Shown: piece after piece, positions 44,890 through 54,030 of the stretch
Position numbering within the stretch: the first letter of the stretch is position 1
Layout of the letters: each line of letters begins with the position of its first letter
Assembly (NCBI GenBank): GCA_947501215.1
Contig: CANMUS010000004.1
Span: 124,001 to 188,000, forward strand
Direction: 5' to 3'
From: an uncultured Erythrobacter sp.
GTDB lineage: Bacteria > Pseudomonadota > Alphaproteobacteria > Sphingomonadales > Sphingomonadaceae
Length of the DNA: 64,000 bases
The notes under the pieces: generated by a model
The model's database searches: none
What the model was told of the DNA's origin: nothing
Seen by the model: the letters and a program-made list of their open reading frames with translations, nothing else
Made by a program: the position numbers and the translations under genes

Positions 44890-45749
44890 CAGGTGGCGGC
44901 AGCGCCCTGTTTCGCCTGCTCCTCCATCGCTTCGAGAGCGGCGAAGAGGCCGGGTTCCTCCGGATCCCAGCTATGCCGAGGACCCAGCGTAATTCCGCCG
45001 TCGACGACCAGCGAAGCGCCGGTCATGAAGCTCGCTTCCTCGCCCGCGAGGAAGGCGACCGCATTGGCGATGTCGCGCGGTTGTCCGCCCCGTGCGACCG
45101 GCTGGGCATTGGAGGACATCTGCGCGATCGCCGCATTGGCCATCGATCGCATCTCTCCGGTGATTTCCAGGCTGGATGTAAAGATATTGGTGTTGATGAA
45201 GCCCGGCTGGATCGCATTCACGCGGATGCCGAATTGCGCTAGATCGGTGGCTGCGCATTTGGTCAGATGAAGCACGCCGGCCTTGGCCACGGCATAGGCG
45301 GTCGGCGAATAGCCCGGGCCCACGGCAGCGACGCTGGAGACATTGACGATGCTCGCCCCTTTTCGGCCTTTCATGTGCGGCACGGCATAGCGGATACCCA
45401 TCGCGACCGAGCGCAGCAGCAGGTTCATCGTGCGGTCCCACTCGCCCGGCTCGATCTCGTCGATCGGCGGACGCGCGCCGCCCGCACCGGCATTATTGAA
45501 GACGACGTCGATGCCGCCGGTTTCGCTTGCCGCGCGGTCCATCAGTGCCTTGATGGCCGCAGGATCGCAGACGTCGCACTCGGCGAAGCGCACGTCGCCG
45601 TCGGTTTCGCTCGCGAGCTTCGCGCCGTTTTCGGCATCGATGTCGCTGGCGAAAACGGTCGCGCCTTCGCTCGCGAACAGGCGCGTCGTTTCCGCGCCAA
45701 TGCCCGATGCGGCGCCGGTAATCACGACCGTCTTGCCAGAGAATCGCAT
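44889..45749 (-). CDS. SDR-family oxidoreductase
   Basis: A 286-residue short-chain dehydrogenase. Cofactor loop VITGAASGIGAET, NNAGAGG, and active-site Tyr-Lys in YSPTAYAVAKAGVLHLTKCA (Tyr and Lys three apart in YAVAK). First gene of the leftward catabolic unit, divergent from the acyl-CoA dehydrogenase pair at 45923. Substrate unknown. Confidence 0.9.
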   Translation of the reverse strand: MRFSGKTVVITGAASGIGAETTRLFASEGATVFASDIDAENGAKLASETDGDVRFAECDVCDPAAIKALMDRAASETGGIDVVFNNAGAGGARPPIDEIEPGEWDRTMNLLLRSVAMGIRYAVPHMKGRKGASIVNVSSVAAVGPGYSPTAYAVAKAGVLHLTKCAATDLAQFGIRVNAIQPGFINTNIFTSSLEITGEMRSMANAAIAQMSSNAQPVARGGQPRDIANAVAFLAGEEASFMTGASLVVDGGITLGPRHSWDPEEPGLFAALEAMEEQAKQGAAAT

Positions 45750-45922
45750 GCCTACTCTCTCCCCGAATTTCTCCGCCTCCAGCTTAGGCGCGCTGCCTCG
45801 CTCGTCAACGCATTCCGCCTGACGCTACGGCATTGCAGGTCGTCGTGTGCACCCTTGCACCCGGTGGCCGAATCCTCCTAACGTTAGCGTCAACATACCG
45901 ATGTTTCAGAACAGAGAGGATC

Positions 45923-47113
45923 ATGGCCATGTCCGATAGCGATCTCGAAGCCTTCCGCGCCGAAACGCGCCAATGGCTGGAAGCTAATTGCCCGCTCGAA
46001 ATGCGCGAGCCCGTCCGCGACGAGGAAGACGTTTACTGGGGCGGCCGCAATGCCAGCTTCAAAAACGACGCCCAAAAGGCCTGGTTCGAGGCCTGCCGCC
46101 AAAAGGGCTACACCGTTCCCGAATGGCCGAAGGAATATGGCGGCGCGGGACTCACTCCGGCGCAGGGCAAGGTGCTCCGCCAGGAAATGGCTGCGATCAA
46201 TGCCCGTCCGCCGCTCTCTAGCTTCGGCATCTGGATGCTCGGCCCGGCGCTGCTGCACTTCGGCACCGAAGGACAGAAGCAGCGCTTCCTGAACGAGATC
46301 GCCAATGGCGAAATCCGCTGGTGCCAGGGCTATAGCGAGCCGGGCAGCGGCTCCGACCTCGTCTCCATGCAGACTTTCGGTGAAGACAAGGGTGATCACT
46401 GGGTCGTCAACGGCCAGAAGATCTGGACCTCCTATGCCGACGAGGCCGACTGGATCTTCTGCCTCGTCCGCACCGACAAGGACAACAAGTACCAGGGCAT
46501 CACCTTCATGCTGTTCGACATGGCCAGCGATGGTGTGTCGACCAAGCCGATCAAGCTGATCAGCGGCAACAGCCCGTTCTGCGAAACCTTCATGGACGAT
46601 GTCACCGTGCCCAAAAGCTACGGCGAGGACATCCCCGGCTATGTCGGCGAAATCAACCGCGGCTGGGATGTGGCAAAGTACCTGCTGGGTCACGAACGCG
46701 AGATGATATCGGCAACCGGCGGCGGCGACCGGGCAACCTCGCTCGGCGCAGTGGCCTCGAGGCAGGGCGCACTCGACCCGGTGCTGCGCGCGGAGATCGC
46801 CATGTTCGACGTCGACGCGCTGGCCTACACCGCCATGAGCGAGAAGTTCATGGACGAACTCAAGTCCGGCAAGGGGCATCCCGCCCAGCCGAATATGATG
46901 AAATACGCCGGTACCGAGCTTAACAAGCGCCGCAACGAGCTGGTCATGGCAGCCGGCGGCAGCCACGCGCTCGAATGGGAGAGCGAGGCGTCGAACGGCG
47001 GCAAGGCTGCGCGTGGCTGGCTGCGGACCAAGGCCAATTCCATCGAAGGCGGAACGAGCGAAGTGATGCTCAACGTCATCTCCAAACGTATCCTCGACCT
47101 GCCGGGAGCCTGA
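45923..47113 (+). CDS. Acyl-CoA dehydrogenase
   Basis: A 396-residue flavoenzyme. RETRQWLEANCPLEMREPV-type start, CQGYSEPGSGSDLVSMQTFG (FAD and substrate), WVVNGQKIWTSYADEADWIF and the C-terminal SIEGGTSEVMLNVISKRIL. The pair with the next acyl-CoA dehydrogenase is common in steroid, monoterpene and fatty-acid degradation, where the two may form heteromers. The ATG at 45923 (MAMSDSDLEAF) follows AGAGGATC. Confidence 0.93.
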   Translation: MAMSDSDLEAFRAETRQWLEANCPLEMREPVRDEEDVYWGGRNASFKNDAQKAWFEACRQKGYTVPEWPKEYGGAGLTPAQGKVLRQEMAAINARPPLSSFGIWMLGPALLHFGTEGQKQRFLNEIANGEIRWCQGYSEPGSGSDLVSMQTFGEDKGDHWVVNGQKIWTSYADEADWIFCLVRTDKDNKYQGITFMLFDMASDGVSTKPIKLISGNSPFCETFMDDVTVPKSYGEDIPGYVGEINRGWDVAKYLLGHEREMISATGGGDRATSLGAVASRQGALDPVLRAEIAMFDVDALAYTAMSEKFMDELKSGKGHPAQPNMMKYAGTELNKRRNELVMAAGGSHALEWESEASNGGKAARGWLRTKANSIEGGTSEVMLNVISKRILDLPGA

Positions 47114-47117
47114 TCCG

Positions 47118-48257
47118 ATGCCTCTTTACTACGACGACGACCAGACGATGCTGGCCGAAACCGCCAGCCAGTTCATGGGCGAGGAAGGTTCGATCAAGAA
47201 CCAGCTGCGCCACTGGCGCGATCGCGACTGCAAGGATGGTTTCGGCCATGGGTTGTGGAAGCAGTTCGCCGAAATGGGCTTCACCGGCATGCTGGTGGAC
47301 GAAGACGACGGCGGGCTCGGCATGGGCCAAGTCGAAGCCGGGATCGTGCTCGAAGAGATCGGGCGCAATCTGACGCCATCGCCCTTCCTGTCCTCCTCCG
47401 TGCTCGCCGCGACCGCGCTCAAGCACGGCAGCAACGATGTGAAAGGCCGCTGGCTGCCGGATCTTATTTCGGGCGACAAGGTCTATGCCATGGCGATCGA
47501 CGAAGGGCCCAAGCACCGTCCCGAGCGGATCGCGACCAGGGCGGAAAAGTCCGGCAACGGCTTCCGCCTCTCGGGCAAGAAAGACTTCGTGGTCTATGGC
47601 GCGTCGAGCGAGATGATCGTGGTGGCCGCGCGCACTTCGGGCAGCGATGACGACAAAGACGGCATCACCCTGTTCGCCGTGCCGCAGGACGCGAGCGGGA
47701 TGAGCCACGACAGCGTGCGGCTGGTCGACAGCTCGATGGCGAGCCATGTCAGCTTCGACAATGTCGAGCTCGACGGCGATGCCGTCATCGGCGAGGTCGA
47801 CGGTGGCCGCGCGATCCTCGACGCCGTGCTGATGGCGGGCCGTGTCGGCTCGGCAGCCGAAGGCGTCGGCGTTGCGCGCGGGGCGATGGACATGACCGTC
47901 GATTACATCAAGCAGCGCAAGCAGTTCGGTCGGCTGATCGGTGAATTCCAGGCGCTGCAGCACCGTGCCGCCCATCTCTATTCCGAAGTCGAGATCGCCC
48001 GCGCCGTGACCGTCAAGGCCGCGCAGCTGGTCGATGGCGGCAGCGAGAAGGCCGAGCTGATGACCAGCGTCGCCAAGGCCAAGGTGGCCAAGGCCGCCGG
48101 GCTGGCGGTGCGCGAAGGCGTGCAGATGCACGGCGGCATCGGCATGACCGACGAATACGACATCGGCCTCTACATGAAACGCGACCGGGCGCTGCAGGAA
48201 TTCCTCGGCGACCAGTATTACCACGCGGGCCGCGTCGCGGAACTGAGCGGCTATTGA
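47118..48257 (+). CDS. Acyl-CoA dehydrogenase (second subunit of pair)
   Basis: A 379-residue acyl-CoA dehydrogenase. RKKDFVVYGASSEMIVVAAR-type middle, GRAILDAVLMAGRVGSAAEG, QRKQFGRLIGEFQALQHRAA and QMHGGIGMTDEYDIGLYMKR. It begins 4 bases after the first subunit gene. Likely heteromeric partner of it. Confidence 0.92.
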   Translation: MPLYYDDDQTMLAETASQFMGEEGSIKNQLRHWRDRDCKDGFGHGLWKQFAEMGFTGMLVDEDDGGLGMGQVEAGIVLEEIGRNLTPSPFLSSSVLAATALKHGSNDVKGRWLPDLISGDKVYAMAIDEGPKHRPERIATRAEKSGNGFRLSGKKDFVVYGASSEMIVVAARTSGSDDDKDGITLFAVPQDASGMSHDSVRLVDSSMASHVSFDNVELDGDAVIGEVDGGRAILDAVLMAGRVGSAAEGVGVARGAMDMTVDYIKQRKQFGRLIGEFQALQHRAAHLYSEVEIARAVTVKAAQLVDGGSEKAELMTSVAKAKVAKAAGLAVREGVQMHGGIGMTDEYDIGLYMKRDRALQEFLGDQYYHAGRVAELSGY

Positions 48258-48273
48258 GCCGGGGAGAAAAAAT

Positions 48274-49080
48274 ATGAATCTGCCAGACCTGTTCGGCCTC
48301 GAAGGCCGCGTCGCCCTCGTCACCGGCGGAAGCCGCGGCATCGGCAAGATGATCGTTGAAGGCCTGCTCGCTGCGGGCGCAGCGCGTGTCTACATCGTCG
48401 CCCGCAAGAAGGAGCAGGTCGACGAGACTAGCGCCGAACTGGGCGAGAAGGTCATCGGCTTGGTCGGCGACCTGTCGCAGATGGACGGCATCCAGCAGCT
48501 GGCGGACGATCTGGCCGCTCGCGAGGACAAGCTCGACATCCTGGTCAACAATGCGGGTGCCGCCTGGGGTGAACCGTTCGAGGAATTCAGCGAGGCCGGA
48601 TGGCACCGCACGATGGACCTGAACGTCAAGACGCCGTTCTTCCTGACGCAGAAGCTGATGCCGTTGCTGAAGAAGGCCGGGACCAAGGATCGACCGGCCA
48701 AGGTGCTGATGATCGCCAGCATCGACGGCATGAAGACCAACCCTTGGCCCACCTATCCCTACCAGGCATCGAAAGCAGGGCTCATCCACCTCACTCGGCG
48801 CATGGCCGCGGAGCTTGTGCAGCACAATATCATCGTGAACGGCATCGGCCCTGGCGCCTTTCCCAGCGCCATGAACCGCGCGGCGCGCGACAATGCGGAT
48901 ATGGTGGAAAAGGGTATTCCAAGCCGCCGTGTCGGGGTGACCGAGGACATGGCGGGTGGGGCGATCTACCTGCTCAGCCGCGCGGGCGACTATGTCGTCG
49001 GCACGACCATCGCGATCGACGGTGGGGTGGTGAACGCCAATGTCGGCGCGGGCAATTTCGTCGATCCGTCGGGGGACTGA
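48274..49080 (+). CDS. SDR-family oxidoreductase
   Basis: A 268-residue short-chain dehydrogenase. ALVTGGSRGIGKMIVEGLLA, NNAGAAWGEP, MIASIDGMKTNPWPTYPYQA with catalytic Tyr and SKAG Lys (YQASKAG). Third gene of the rightward unit; may oxidise a hydroxyacyl-CoA product of the dehydrogenases. Confidence 0.9.
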   Translation: MNLPDLFGLEGRVALVTGGSRGIGKMIVEGLLAAGAARVYIVARKKEQVDETSAELGEKVIGLVGDLSQMDGIQQLADDLAAREDKLDILVNNAGAAWGEPFEEFSEAGWHRTMDLNVKTPFFLTQKLMPLLKKAGTKDRPAKVLMIASIDGMKTNPWPTYPYQASKAGLIHLTRRMAAELVQHNIIVNGIGPGAFPSAMNRAARDNADMVEKGIPSRRVGVTEDMAGGAIYLLSRAGDYVVGTTIAIDGGVVNANVGAGNFVDPSGD

Positions 49081-49122
49081 CCGCCGGTATATGTCGCCCG
49101 CGCCGAACATCGGCGCGGGTAG

Positions 49123-49896
49123 TCAGCGGATGAAATATCCGACGACGCCCCAGTCACTGCCCGATTTGGCGAGAACGACTGTTTCGACTGCACCCGCGGC
49201 CGACGCGTAATCCGTGTCGAAGGTGACGATGCGATATTCGCCCTTCGGCGCACCGGGGAGCGAAGCGGGTGCGTCGATGCCCTTCAGATTGCGGCTGACG
49301 ACTTCGCCGAGAGGCTGGCGGACCGGCGTGACCTGCTTGGCCCAGGCGTCCGCGGTCACGGCCGATTTGAACATCGATCCGGCCTGCACCCAGCTTTCCT
49401 GATAGTTGCCGGCATCGACGAGCTTGATCCAGTTGCGCGCGGCGGCTTCCGCCTGGGTTCCCTGCTGCAAGGATGCCTCCATCTCGTCTTCTCCGGCCTC
49501 GTGCGATCCGGACGAGGTGGCGAGAAGGACTGCGGCGATAATGGCTGTGAACATGAGTGTACCTCCGATGATCCAGGCCACACGGTTGCGGCGGCCCGAG
49601 GTTGCTGATGGCATCGGAGTATCGGTGGCGGGCGTAGTACCGGCTATCCCGATTTGCTCGGGCGCAGCATTTTGGGGGGCGGTCTGCGGGTCTTCCGCCT
49701 CCTGTTCCCCCAAGATTCTTGCGGCCTCGCGGCTGCTCGCCACCCCAAGCTTCTTGCGGGCTTCACGCAGGTAGTCGTTGACCGTGTGGACCGACAGATC
49801 GAGCTCGGCGGCGGCGGATTTGGCGGTATGTCCTGCCAGCAGCAGCCGCAGGACTTCGCGCTCCCGATCCGTCAGCGAGGCGACCCCGTCTGCCAT
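49123..49896 (-). CDS. LuxR-HTH membrane protein with DUF4019 domain
   Basis: A 257-residue protein. An N-terminal LuxR-type HTH (LTDREREVLRLLLAGHTAKS, then AAAELDLSVHTVNDYLREAR) is followed by a Pro/Ala linker, one transmembrane helix (AWIIGGTLMFTAIIAAVLLA) and a periplasmic DUF4019 domain (ARNWIKLVDAGNYQESWVQA). The arrangement fits a membrane-tethered one-component regulator that senses outside and binds DNA inside. The stop lies 2 bases from the gmk start. Confidence 0.88.
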   Translation of the reverse strand: MADGVASLTDREREVLRLLLAGHTAKSAAAELDLSVHTVNDYLREARKKLGVASSREAARILGEQEAEDPQTAPQNAAPEQIGIAGTTPATDTPMPSATSGRRNRVAWIIGGTLMFTAIIAAVLLATSSGSHEAGEDEMEASLQQGTQAEAAARNWIKLVDAGNYQESWVQAGSMFKSAVTADAWAKQVTPVRQPLGEVVSRNLKGIDAPASLPGAPKGEYRIVTFDTDYASAAGAVETVVLAKSGSDWGVVGYFIR

Positions 49897-49898
49897 CG

Positions 49899-50546
49899 TC
49901 AGCTCATCAGTTCACGGACGAAGGGGATCAGCCCGGTCTGCCGCTGGCGCTTCATCCGCTCGGCATCGAGGATTTCGCGAACCTTGGCGAAGCAAGCCTG
50001 CGCATCCTCATTAATGACGACATAGTCATAGGCGTCCCAGTGGCTGATTTCCGAGCGGGCACGTTCCATGCGCGCAGCGATCACGGTTTCGGCGTCGGTC
50101 CCGCGGCTGCGCAGGCGGCGCTCGAGCTCCGCGATGCTGGGGGGCAGGATGAACACGCGGACCACGTCCTGCTGGTCCTTCTGGTAAAGCTGCTGCGTAC
50201 CCTGCCAGTCGATGTCGAACAGGAAATCCTGCCCGTCCTTCAGCGCATTGCGGATGCGGCCCTTGGGTGTGCCGTAGCGATGGCCGAAGACGTGCGCCCA
50301 TTCGTAGAAGTCGTCCTCCTCGACCATCCGGTCGAACTCGGCATCGTCGACGAAGTAGTAATGCACCCCGTCGATCTCGCCCGGGCGCGGCGGGCGGGTC
50401 GTCACGCTGACCGACAGCTTGATCTCGTCTTCGGCTTCCAGCAGCATACGGCTGATCGTCGTCTTGCCCGCGCCGCTTGGCGAAGAGAGGATGAACATCA
50501 GCCCGCGCCGTGCGAGTTTGTCTGTCGGAGCTTGGGATTCGGCCAT
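49899..50546 (-). CDS. gmk: Guanylate kinase
   Basis: A 215-residue enzyme phosphorylating GMP to GDP. P-loop FILSSPSGAGKTTISRMLLE, GMP-binding SVTTRPPRPGEIDGVHYYFV and LFDIDWQGTQQLYQK are present, full length for the family. Confidence 0.97.
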   Translation of the reverse strand: MAESQAPTDKLARRGLMFILSSPSGAGKTTISRMLLEAEDEIKLSVSVTTRPPRPGEIDGVHYYFVDDAEFDRMVEEDDFYEWAHVFGHRYGTPKGRIRNALKDGQDFLFDIDWQGTQQLYQKDQQDVVRVFILPPSIAELERRLRSRGTDAETVIAARMERARSEISHWDAYDYVVINEDAQACFAKVREILDAERMKRQRQTGLIPFVRELMS

Positions 50547-50600
50547 GCGCGCTCTTGCGCCAAGCCGGACGCCGAAATCAAGGGCGGCGGGCCGCCACGC

Positions 50601-51038
50601 CTAGATCATGCTATCGGGGTCGGCCTGTTTGCGCAGCATTTTCTCGCCGGCTGCTTTCGATTTGCGACGCGAACGCCCCCTGTCGAACAGCACCTTGAGC
50701 GCGAGACCGGTGCCGACGGCAAGTGCGCCGGGTACGGATTTCGTCGCGACCTTGGTGACGCCGTAGGCAGCCAGAGCGTTGAGGGTCGAGCGATTCTCGA
50801 CGATTTGCTTGGCGTATCCCTTGCCGTAACGCCGCCCGAGCAGGGCCTTTTCCACCGTCATGCGAGACAGCCGCCCGACACTGCGGAGGAGGATGTCGTG
50901 AATGATGAGATTGGTCGACGGATCCGGGCTCGGCCCCGGCATTTCGTCCGGGCCAATCGTCTTGTCGGTCGCCTTCTCGATCGCCGCACCTGCGCGGTCG
51001 GTCAGGTGGTTCGGTTTTTTCTTGCTGCTCAAGCCCAT
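50601..51038 (-). CDS. Hypothetical basic protein
   Basis: A 145-residue protein, Lys/Arg-rich, with a moderately hydrophobic stretch near residue 90 (GVTKVATKSVPGALAVGTGL). No recognised family. Lies between sspB and gmk, all leftward. Confidence 0.55.
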   Translation of the reverse strand: MGLSSKKKPNHLTDRAGAAIEKATDKTIGPDEMPGPSPDPSTNLIIHDILLRSVGRLSRMTVEKALLGRRYGKGYAKQIVENRSTLNALAAYGVTKVATKSVPGALAVGTGLALKVLFDRGRSRRKSKAAGEKMLRKQADPDSMI

Positions 51039-51073
51039 GCCATGCCCCGTTCTGCCGGGGCTTCGCGCCGCGG

Positions 51074-51577
51074 CTATTTCTTGCGGCCGAAATCGACCGT
51101 GACGACGTTGGAGCCGTCTTCTGCTTCCTCAACGGCTGCATCCTCGCCCTGTTCCGACCCGTCGTTCTCGGGATGCTCGGTCGGGGCAGGGGCCATGTCG
51201 GCCACGGTCGCCTGGAATTGCAGGCCGAAATCGACTGCCGGATCGACGAATTGCGTGATCGCGGCGAAGGGAATGTCGAGCGCGGCGGGCACCTGGTTGA
51301 AGCTCAGACCGACCGAAAAGCCGTCGTCGCGCACGTTCAGGTCCCAGAACTTGTTCTGCAGGACGATGGTCATCTCGTCCGGGAACCGCTCGCGCAGACT
51401 GTCGGGGATGCTCACGCCGGGGGCGTGCGTCTTGAAGGTGATGTAGAAGTGATGCGCGCCCGGCAGTTCGCTGCCGGTTTGCTCGATTTCGCCGAGCACG
51501 CGGCCGACCACTGCGCGCAGGGCCTCCTGCACGATGGAATCGTAGGGGATCAGGCTGTCGGGCGTCTCGTCGCTCAT
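51074..51577 (-). CDS. sspB: SspB-family ClpXP adaptor (alpha type)
   Basis: A 167-residue protein with the alphaproteobacterial SspB features LIPYDSIVQEALRAVVGRVL, FYITFKTHAPGVSIPDSLRE, FPDEMTIVLQNKFWDLNV and SVGLSFNQVPAALDIPFAAI. The C-terminal acidic tail ends in the ClpX-binding-like motif VVTVDFGRKK. It delivers ssrA-tagged proteins to ClpXP. Confidence 0.93.
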   Translation of the reverse strand: MSDETPDSLIPYDSIVQEALRAVVGRVLGEIEQTGSELPGAHHFYITFKTHAPGVSIPDSLRERFPDEMTIVLQNKFWDLNVRDDGFSVGLSFNQVPAALDIPFAAITQFVDPAVDFGLQFQATVADMAPAPTEHPENDGSEQGEDAAVEEAEDGSNVVTVDFGRKK

Positions 51578-51691
51578 GGCCGCCTAGGTGTAACCGCGAG
51601 GCGCGCGGGTCAAGCGCTTTAAGCGCGGCTTTAAAACGCAGTAAGGTGCTATTTCTTGCCTATCGCCCCATGCGGCTCTAGCGCGGGCGCC

Positions 51692-52285
51692 ATGCGAACA
51701 GGCCGTATCGAGCGCAACACTGCGGAAACGAAAATTCTCGTCGAGGTCGATCTCGACGGGACCGGATCATACGACGTATCCACCGGCATCGGCTTTCTCG
51801 ATCACATGGTCGAGCAATTCGCCAAGCATTCCCTGATCGACGTCACGTTGAAAGTCGACGGCGACCTCCATGTCGACCAGCACCACACCACCGAGGACAG
51901 TGCGCTCGCGCTCGGCCAGGCTTTGGCGCAGGCGCTTGGCGACAAGGGTGGGATCGCGCGGTATGGCAGCGCCTATTCGCCGATGGACGAGACGCTGGTG
52001 CGCGTCGCACTCGATATATCCGGCAGGCCCTATTTCGTGTGGAAGGCGGGCTTCAGCCAGGAAAAGCTCGGCGAATGGGACGCCGAGCTGATCGAGCACT
52101 GGTTCCACTCGGTCGCTCAGACCTGCGGCCTGACGCTGCATATCGAGTTGCTTTACGGCACGAATAACCACCACATCTGCGAAAGCATCTACAAGGGCTT
52201 CGCCCGCGCGATGCGGATTGCCTGCGAAATCGATCCGCGGAAGGGTGGGGCCATTCCGAGCACGAAGGGGCAGCTCGGTGGGTGA
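51692..52285 (+). CDS. hisB: Imidazoleglycerol-phosphate dehydratase
   Basis: A 197-residue enzyme of histidine synthesis. Metal sites [16 protein letters not shown] and [16 protein letters not shown] in the first repeat, and [18 protein letters not shown] in the second. The start at 51692 ([14 protein letters not shown]) is preferred over the upstream one at 51656. Head of the his run. Confidence 0.97.
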   Translation: MRTGRIERNTAETKILVEVDLDGTGSYDVSTGIGFLDHMVEQFAKHSLIDVTLKVDGDLHVDQHHTTEDSALALGQALAQALGDKGGIARYGSAYSPMDETLVRVALDISGRPYFVWKAGFSQEKLGEWDAELIEHWFHSVAQTCGLTLHIELLYGTNNHHICESIYKGFARAMRIACEIDPRKGGAIPSTKGQLGG

Positions 52286-52904
52286 GGTGATCGCGCTGGT
52301 GGATTACGGCGCGGGGAATCTCCATTCGGTCGAGAACGCGCTCCGCAAGGTCGGGGCGAAGGTGGAAGTTACCGACGATCCCGATGTCATCCGCGCGGCC
52401 GACCGGATCGTTCTTCCCGGCGTCGGCTCGTTCAAGGCGTGCGCCGAAGGCTTGCGCGCCGTCGACGGAGCGATCGAGGCGATCCACGATCGGGTCTTCG
52501 TGGGCGGCGCTCCGTTCCTCGGTATTTGTGTGGGCATGCAACTCCTCGCCACGCGCGGTCTGGAGCATGGCAGCACGCCGGGCCTCGATTGGATCGAGGG
52601 CGAGGTACGGCTGATCGAGCCAACCGATGAGAGCGTGAAAGTGCCGCATATGGGCTGGAACGATGTCGCGCTGACGCCGCATGCGAAAATGCATGACGTT
52701 GTTTATGAGGGTGAGGCCTATTTCCTCCACTCCTTCCACTTCCACGCCGATAGCGGGAAGGACGTGCTCGCCATGACCGATCACGGCGGCGGACTGGTCG
52801 CTGCGGTCGGCCGCGACAATCTGCTCGGCGTACAGTTCCATCCGGAGAAGAGCCAGCATTACGGCCTCGCAACCCTGACCCGTTTTCTGGAGTGGAAGCC
52901 TTGA
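52278..52904 (+). CDS. hisH: Imidazole glycerol phosphate synthase, glutaminase subunit
   Basis: A 208-residue class I glutamine amidotransferase. Catalytic Cys in [11 protein letters not shown], His/Glu in [14 protein letters not shown]. The GTG at 52278 ([17 protein letters not shown]) overlaps hisB by 8 bases. It supplies ammonia to HisF. Confidence 0.96.
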   Translation: MGEVIALVDYGAGNLHSVENALRKVGAKVEVTDDPDVIRAADRIVLPGVGSFKACAEGLRAVDGAIEAIHDRVFVGGAPFLGICVGMQLLATRGLEHGSTPGLDWIEGEVRLIEPTDESVKVPHMGWNDVALTPHAKMHDVVYEGEAYFLHSFHFHADSGKDVLAMTDHGGGLVAAVGRDNLLGVQFHPEKSQHYGLATLTRFLEWKP

Positions 52905-53638
52905 TCATCTTTCCTGCGATCGACCTTAAAGGCGGCCAAGTCGTGCGCCTCGCCGAGGGCGATATGGATCGCGCAACCGTTTATGGCGACGATCCGGCCA
53001 AGCAGGCGACGCTGTTTGCGGAGGCCGGGGCCGAGTATCTCCACGTGGTCGATCTCGACGGCTCCTTCGCGGGATCGGCGCAGAACCGCGAGGCTGTCGA
53101 GAGCATCGTCGCAGCCTTCCCCGGGCGTGTGCAATTGGGTGGCGGCATCCGCAGCCAAGAGGACGTCGAGGGCTGGCTCGATGTGGGTGTCTCGCGGATC
53201 GTGATGGGCTCGGCGGCGCTGAAGGCCCCGGAGTTCGTGAAAGCCATGGCTCGCGCCCATCCGCAGGCCATCGTCGTCGCGGTCGATGCGAAAGATGGCA
53301 TGGTCGCGACCGAGGGCTGGGCGGAGGTTTCGGACGTGCCGGTGGTCGATCTCGCCCGCCGGTTCGAGGATGCGGGTGTTGCCGCGCTGCTGTTCACCGA
53401 CATCGGGCGCGACGGTCTGCTGAAAGGCGTGAATGTCGAGGCGACGGTCGGGCTTGCACGGCAGGTCGACATCCCCGTCATCGCCAGCGGCGGCGTCGCA
53501 GGGATCGAAGACATCGAGGCGCTGAAGCCGCATGCCGCCGATGGGATCGAGGGCGTGATCACCGGACGCGCGCTCTATGACGGGCGGCTCGATCTTTCTC
53601 TAGCAATACGCACCGCCAATTGTGACGGGTCTATATGA
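52901..53638 (+). CDS. hisA: Phosphoribosylformimino-AICAR-P isomerase
   Basis: A 245-residue (beta/alpha)8 barrel. [20 protein letters not shown] (catalytic Asp), VQLGGGIRSQEDVEGWLD, FTDIGRDGLLKGVNVEA and IASGGVAGIEDIEALKPH. The TTG at 52901 overlaps the hisH stop (TTGA). The last residues (RTANCDGSI) look unlike usual ends, consistent with an insertion boundary just downstream. Confidence 0.95.
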   Translation: MIIFPAIDLKGGQVVRLAEGDMDRATVYGDDPAKQATLFAEAGAEYLHVVDLDGSFAGSAQNREAVESIVAAFPGRVQLGGGIRSQEDVEGWLDVGVSRIVMGSAALKAPEFVKAMARAHPQAIVVAVDAKDGMVATEGWAEVSDVPVVDLARRFEDAGVAALLFTDIGRDGLLKGVNVEATVGLARQVDIPVIASGGVAGIEDIEALKPHAADGIEGVITGRALYDGRLDLSLAIRTANCDGSI

Positions 53639-54030
53639 GCCGGATTGATCACGACCGCCCTGAGTTGCGGCTTAAGGACAATTTCAGGAGAGAAATTGAA
53701 AAGGTTCGCGAGAACGTTGCATCTGACTCTTCAGCGGCAAAATGGCCCAAAAGCTTAAAACCCGTCGCTGAGAATCCAAAGACTTTGGCTGCTTTAGGAG
53801 ACTTTTTCTCAAACTTAGATGCGTGGTCTGCGGGAGATTACGGAGCTTTCAATTTTTCGGAACCACCAAGCGTTCTTAAAAAAAGCTTAGAGCATCTCTT
53901 GAGGCAGAGGATCGTGTCAATCAGCGATGGATTGACGGTCGAGGATTGGCTCCGAGAACCTAATGTTGACCAAAGCGGGACGCTTGAATTGCGACCTCTA
54001 CTGATAATTTTCGTGGACCTTTGGTTATGA
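53635..54030 (+). CDS. Low-GC hypothetical gene inserted between hisA and hisF
   Basis: A 131-residue hydrophilic protein, helical, with no recognised family ([20 protein letters not shown], then [20 protein letters not shown]). It overlaps hisA's stop (ATGA) and the hisF start (ATGA) by four bases each, so it is perfectly fitted in the operon. Base composition is visibly lower in GC than its neighbours, and the his order usually has hisA followed by hisF. Likely acquired; function unknown. Confidence 0.65.
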   Translation: MSRIDHDRPELRLKDNFRREIEKVRENVASDSSAAKWPKSLKPVAENPKTLAALGDFFSNLDAWSAGDYGAFNFSEPPSVLKKSLEHLLRQRIVSISDGLTVEDWLREPNVDQSGTLELRPLLIIFVDLWL

